Shown here: positions 61,192 to 64,000 of the stretch, one piece after another | How positions within the stretch are numbered: the first letter of the stretch is position 1 | Layout: every line of letters starts with the position of its first letter | Assembly (NCBI GenBank): GCA_009792885.1 | Contig: WMCF01000068.1 | Location: forward strand, 145,551 to 209,550 | Length of the DNA: 64,000 nucleotides | DNA from: Eremophila alpestris peregrina | Lineage: Eukaryota; Chordata; Aves; Passeriformes; Alaudidae | Direction of reading: 5' to 3' | Notes under the pieces: model-generated | Told to the model about the DNA's origin: nothing | What the model saw: the letters and a program-made list of their open reading frames with translations, nothing else | The model's database searches: none | Position numbers and translations under genes: made by a program

Positions 61192-61696
61192 TGTCGGAGT
61201 TATCTCCTCTGAGATTAACCCCAACAATGTAAAATCTTTCTCCTCACCGGTCCATGCTTGAAAGAAGGAGTCGGAGAACGTCTGGGTTGTGGACTGCAGA
61301 TGTTTATTTTACATCTTATCTCTAAGTTCTTTCTTGTCCAGCGTGATGTTCACAGGCAGCTGGAAAGATGGATTCTCTTCCGCCCACGACAGCACCTGAA
61401 CTTTTATAATCTAAACCTACGTTAACATTGTTTTTCTCTAAACACCAATAACTAAAACCCATGTCATGCAGTGAAATTTTACCTTTACCAATCCTAAGAA
61501 CCCAACACCCTTTGCAAAGAGGAAGAGGAAGAGAAGGACAGGAAAATGTGACTCTTATCAAATTGATCTGCCACCATATTAACTCTATTCATGTCTATGT
61601 AATAAAATATAAAACTACTTCTACACACCCAGTGACATAACAAAAATCACACAAATCAAACCCTTGTGACCTCCAAATCCTCAGACAACCCTGACA
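61192..61696 (-). mobile_element. Probable solo LTR, family C
   Basis: On the minus strand the segment would start TGTCAGGG (61696 downward) and end CTCCGACA (61192), giving TGTC...GACA ends and a length of 505 bp. It has a TATA-like ATTATAAAAG (61410-61401), then AATAAA (61308-61303) about 95 bases later, as expected for U3-R-U5. CpGs cluster between TATA and the 3' end. No target-site duplication was found and no retroviral genes adjoin, so it is at most a solo LTR. The upstream boundary is less certain than the 61192 end. Confidence 0.65.
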
Positions 61697-64000
61697 GTGC
61701 TTTTTCCATGGGCTGAAACCCAAAACTATCACTGTTTCAGGCACAGGCCAGGGAGGATCACCCCCCCTGTCCAGGCTCCTGCACATCCAGGAGCACCAGA
61801 GAGATACTCTGGTTCACCACAACATCTCACAAATCCCAGCACACACACGTGGTTCTGAACATGTTCTCCCCAGCCCCAGATGGACTGCAGGTGTCCACGT
61901 TGAGCAGAAGGTTGTGCTTTGCAAAGAGCAGGATCCACAGTGAGCAAAGTCACCTGAAAGGGACACAGCAGCAGCTCTGGCCACTGCTCCTTCACTTGAT
62001 TTCCCTTCACACACCAGCATTTTTCTGCTCCCTTCACTAAGGTTTCCTGTTCTTTAGAGCAATGGGCCTGTATTTCACTTGGTGAACATTAATTGACGTT
62101 TCTAAAATTACAAGTTATTAAATATCTGTGGTTTGTGACTGATCACTAAATACACGCTGTTATATTCAGGACTATTAAACCAGCAGAGGTGAGTAAAGGA
62201 GAGAGAATAGGAGTGAATTTGTTGTTGTTTGTGCTAATGGAGTTATTTATGTGAAGATATCCCTCCAGGAGCCATGAGCAAAGCCTGTTTTCATGAGAAC
62301 AACTGAGGCAGGCAGGCAAAGAGGCTGGAATATTTTCCAGGAAATTCAGAGATGCCACTGCCATGAATGGCCCAGTGCAAATGAGGATCAAGGGGGTGGA
62401 ATCACTTGTTTACTCCAAGTTTAGCACATGAGAGGCCAGATCACAGGTGGGAAAATGAACTCTGCTCAAAACAAAGCTCCTCATTGCAGTGGTGAAAACA
62501 AAAAGCACACGAGGACTGGGAGGTTTCTGTTCGAGGGCACATTTTGCAGGACCAGGCTGTGGGAATCTGTGGGTGTGGAGCATGCTGAGGTTTGAATTTG
62601 GGAACTGTGAATGCCATCTCGACATCCAAGAGCAGCAGTGTGCAGGAGGAGCCAGGGCCACAGACCACCTCATCTCCCAAAAGCCCACAGCAATCCAAAT
62701 CCATCCAAATGCCACCAGATCCCAGCCATATGAGCATCCACATTATCCACATGGACCTATTCAGTGTCCTTCTGCACCTCCTGTGGCTCTGCATACATGA
62801 TTAGTGATATGACAAGTGCTTTCTTTCCCTCCCAGCAACCCCCCTCCCTACTTTTTTATTTTTTTGGGGTCAGGAAATGCCAGCCTGTGTGAGTATCTCA
62901 TAGAAAATGAATGGGAAATTTGCAAATTCCTCTGAACACCCACAAACTTTCTCATGATCTCTTGCCACTCTTCAATGGATGGTCCTTTGCAGCTCCAAGA
63001 GGCCTGGGCTGCTGAGCACAGCAATCATATTGTGCCAGCCTCTGAAACGTGGGGTTGTTTCACAAGGCAAATGCCCACACTACCTGGAGCTGGGCAAGCA
63101 CACAATCACTGCAGTCTAACACAGTCATTTGCTATTTTTTAATATTTTTTTCTTTTTTTTTCTTTAAAGCAACCAGCACCACACAAATACAGGTCTGTTG
63201 AGAGCCAGCTTTCTCAGAGTAAGAAAAAGCACAGGCTGATCCAGGCTTACCAGCCCTTGACAGGATCCTGCTGGAGGTTTTCTGCAGTGCTGAGCTCACA
63301 CTTCTCAGCATCAAGTCTCCACAAATTCCTAAAAATAACATCTCCTGGCCCGCTCATCCCACCAAAGGAGCCTAAACCCTATCACTGATTCAGTTTCAGT
63401 GACTCAAACACCAACCCCACACAGCTCCCAGCTCAGCCAAGTGGCCATTGGAGAGAGACACCACATCTCAACTGGAATACAGAAGGAACAGATGAAACCA
63501 CAGTGGGAAAATCCAGCAGAGGATTTTGTTTGCAAGTCCCCTACTGGAGAATAGCTCCTGCCAGGTTATCCTGTTCAAGGGAGCCAGGTAAAACCCAGTG
63601 AAACCAGTCCCTTTTGGGATGTTCCCACAAAGCCTCAGCCACATGACCCCGAGATGCCCTTCACAGACTCATCAGCAATTCAGCAGCAGCCAGGACAAGG
63701 AGGAAATCAGGGCCTTGTTAGAGACCAGCCAAAGCAAAACAAACCAAAGACTTGGTTGCCACTGCCAAAAAATCTGCTTTCACAAGTCAGGAATCCTGAT
63801 CATGCAGCTGCCTCACTTGCCCCTCATTTGCCCACATCCGCTGAGTTCACAAATAAACCTATTACAAGGCCTGAATCTCTATTTTATTTGCCAGGGGGGG
63901 AAAGATGGTAACAAAAGGAGGCTGTGAGTGAATGAATATGCCAATGCTCCTTTTGGTTTTACTGGCATGTCATTATAGTGCAAAAATAGAAGTTGATTTT
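61697..64000. other. Unique noncoding DNA
   Basis: No gene is supported. T-rich tracts occur at 62850-62866 and 63135-63165, and a G-run at about 63893-63900. Open frames up to 117 codons overlap on both strands and have no domain. The window ends in unique AT-rich sequence. Confidence 0.5.

Overview
The window looks like a gene desert or very long intron from a bird genome, probably a songbird. The basis is the repeat content: two CR1 LINE 3' ends with the typical avian sequence, decayed CR1-type reverse-transcriptase relics, and several short solo-LTR-like elements. There are no Alu, B1 or L1 elements, background repeats are sparse, and the DNA is moderately AT-rich and CpG-poor. No complete protein-coding gene is supported. 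Nearly all open frames are under 200 codons, overlap on both strands and show no recognisable domain. The longest ones cross assembly gaps or lie antisense to CR1. No tRNA, rRNA, CRISPR array or operon-like arrangement was seen.

Layout. 1-2.2 kb: unique DNA, then a large TATC-type microsatellite interrupted by a 453-base gap. 3.4-4.3 kb: one LTR-like element (family A, +) and one solo LTR (family B, -). 7.2-7.5 kb: a clear relic of a CR1-clade reverse transcriptase (-), with a weaker candidate at 10.1-10.3 kb. 14.0 kb: a short minisatellite. 15.4-17.2 kb: a local satellite with units of about 400 bp, AT-dinucleotide tracts, and a probable progenitor copy upstream. 22.4-22.7 kb: a second family B solo LTR (+). 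25.8 kb: a strong-looking splice acceptor followed by a short CpG-containing open segment. 26.5 kb: a degenerate interstitial telomere-like tract. 30.3-30.6 kb: CR1 (-). 34.5-34.9 kb: a tandem duplication of about 204 bp. 39.4-39.5 kb: a 30/60-bp minisatellite. 42.6-42.9 kb: a perfect inverted repeat and a 24-bp direct duplication. 47.3-47.6 kb: an isolated CpG-dense patch. 53.6-54.4 kb: an 800-base gap. 58.3-59.1 kb: a minisatellite followed by CR1 (+). 61.2-61.7 kb: an LTR-like element (family C, -).

The rest is unique noncoding DNA. Some stretches (about 29.2, 36.8, 48.8, 51.8 and 53.3 kb) are AT-rich and contain homeodomain-like TAAT/ATTA cores. They could be conserved enhancers of a distant gene, which only a cross-species alignment can decide. 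No new multi-gene biological system is visible. The most useful observations are the inverted family B LTR pair, the progenitor-plus-array satellite, the telomere-like tract, the CpG patch, the two possible exons, and the identical sequence on both sides of the first gap.
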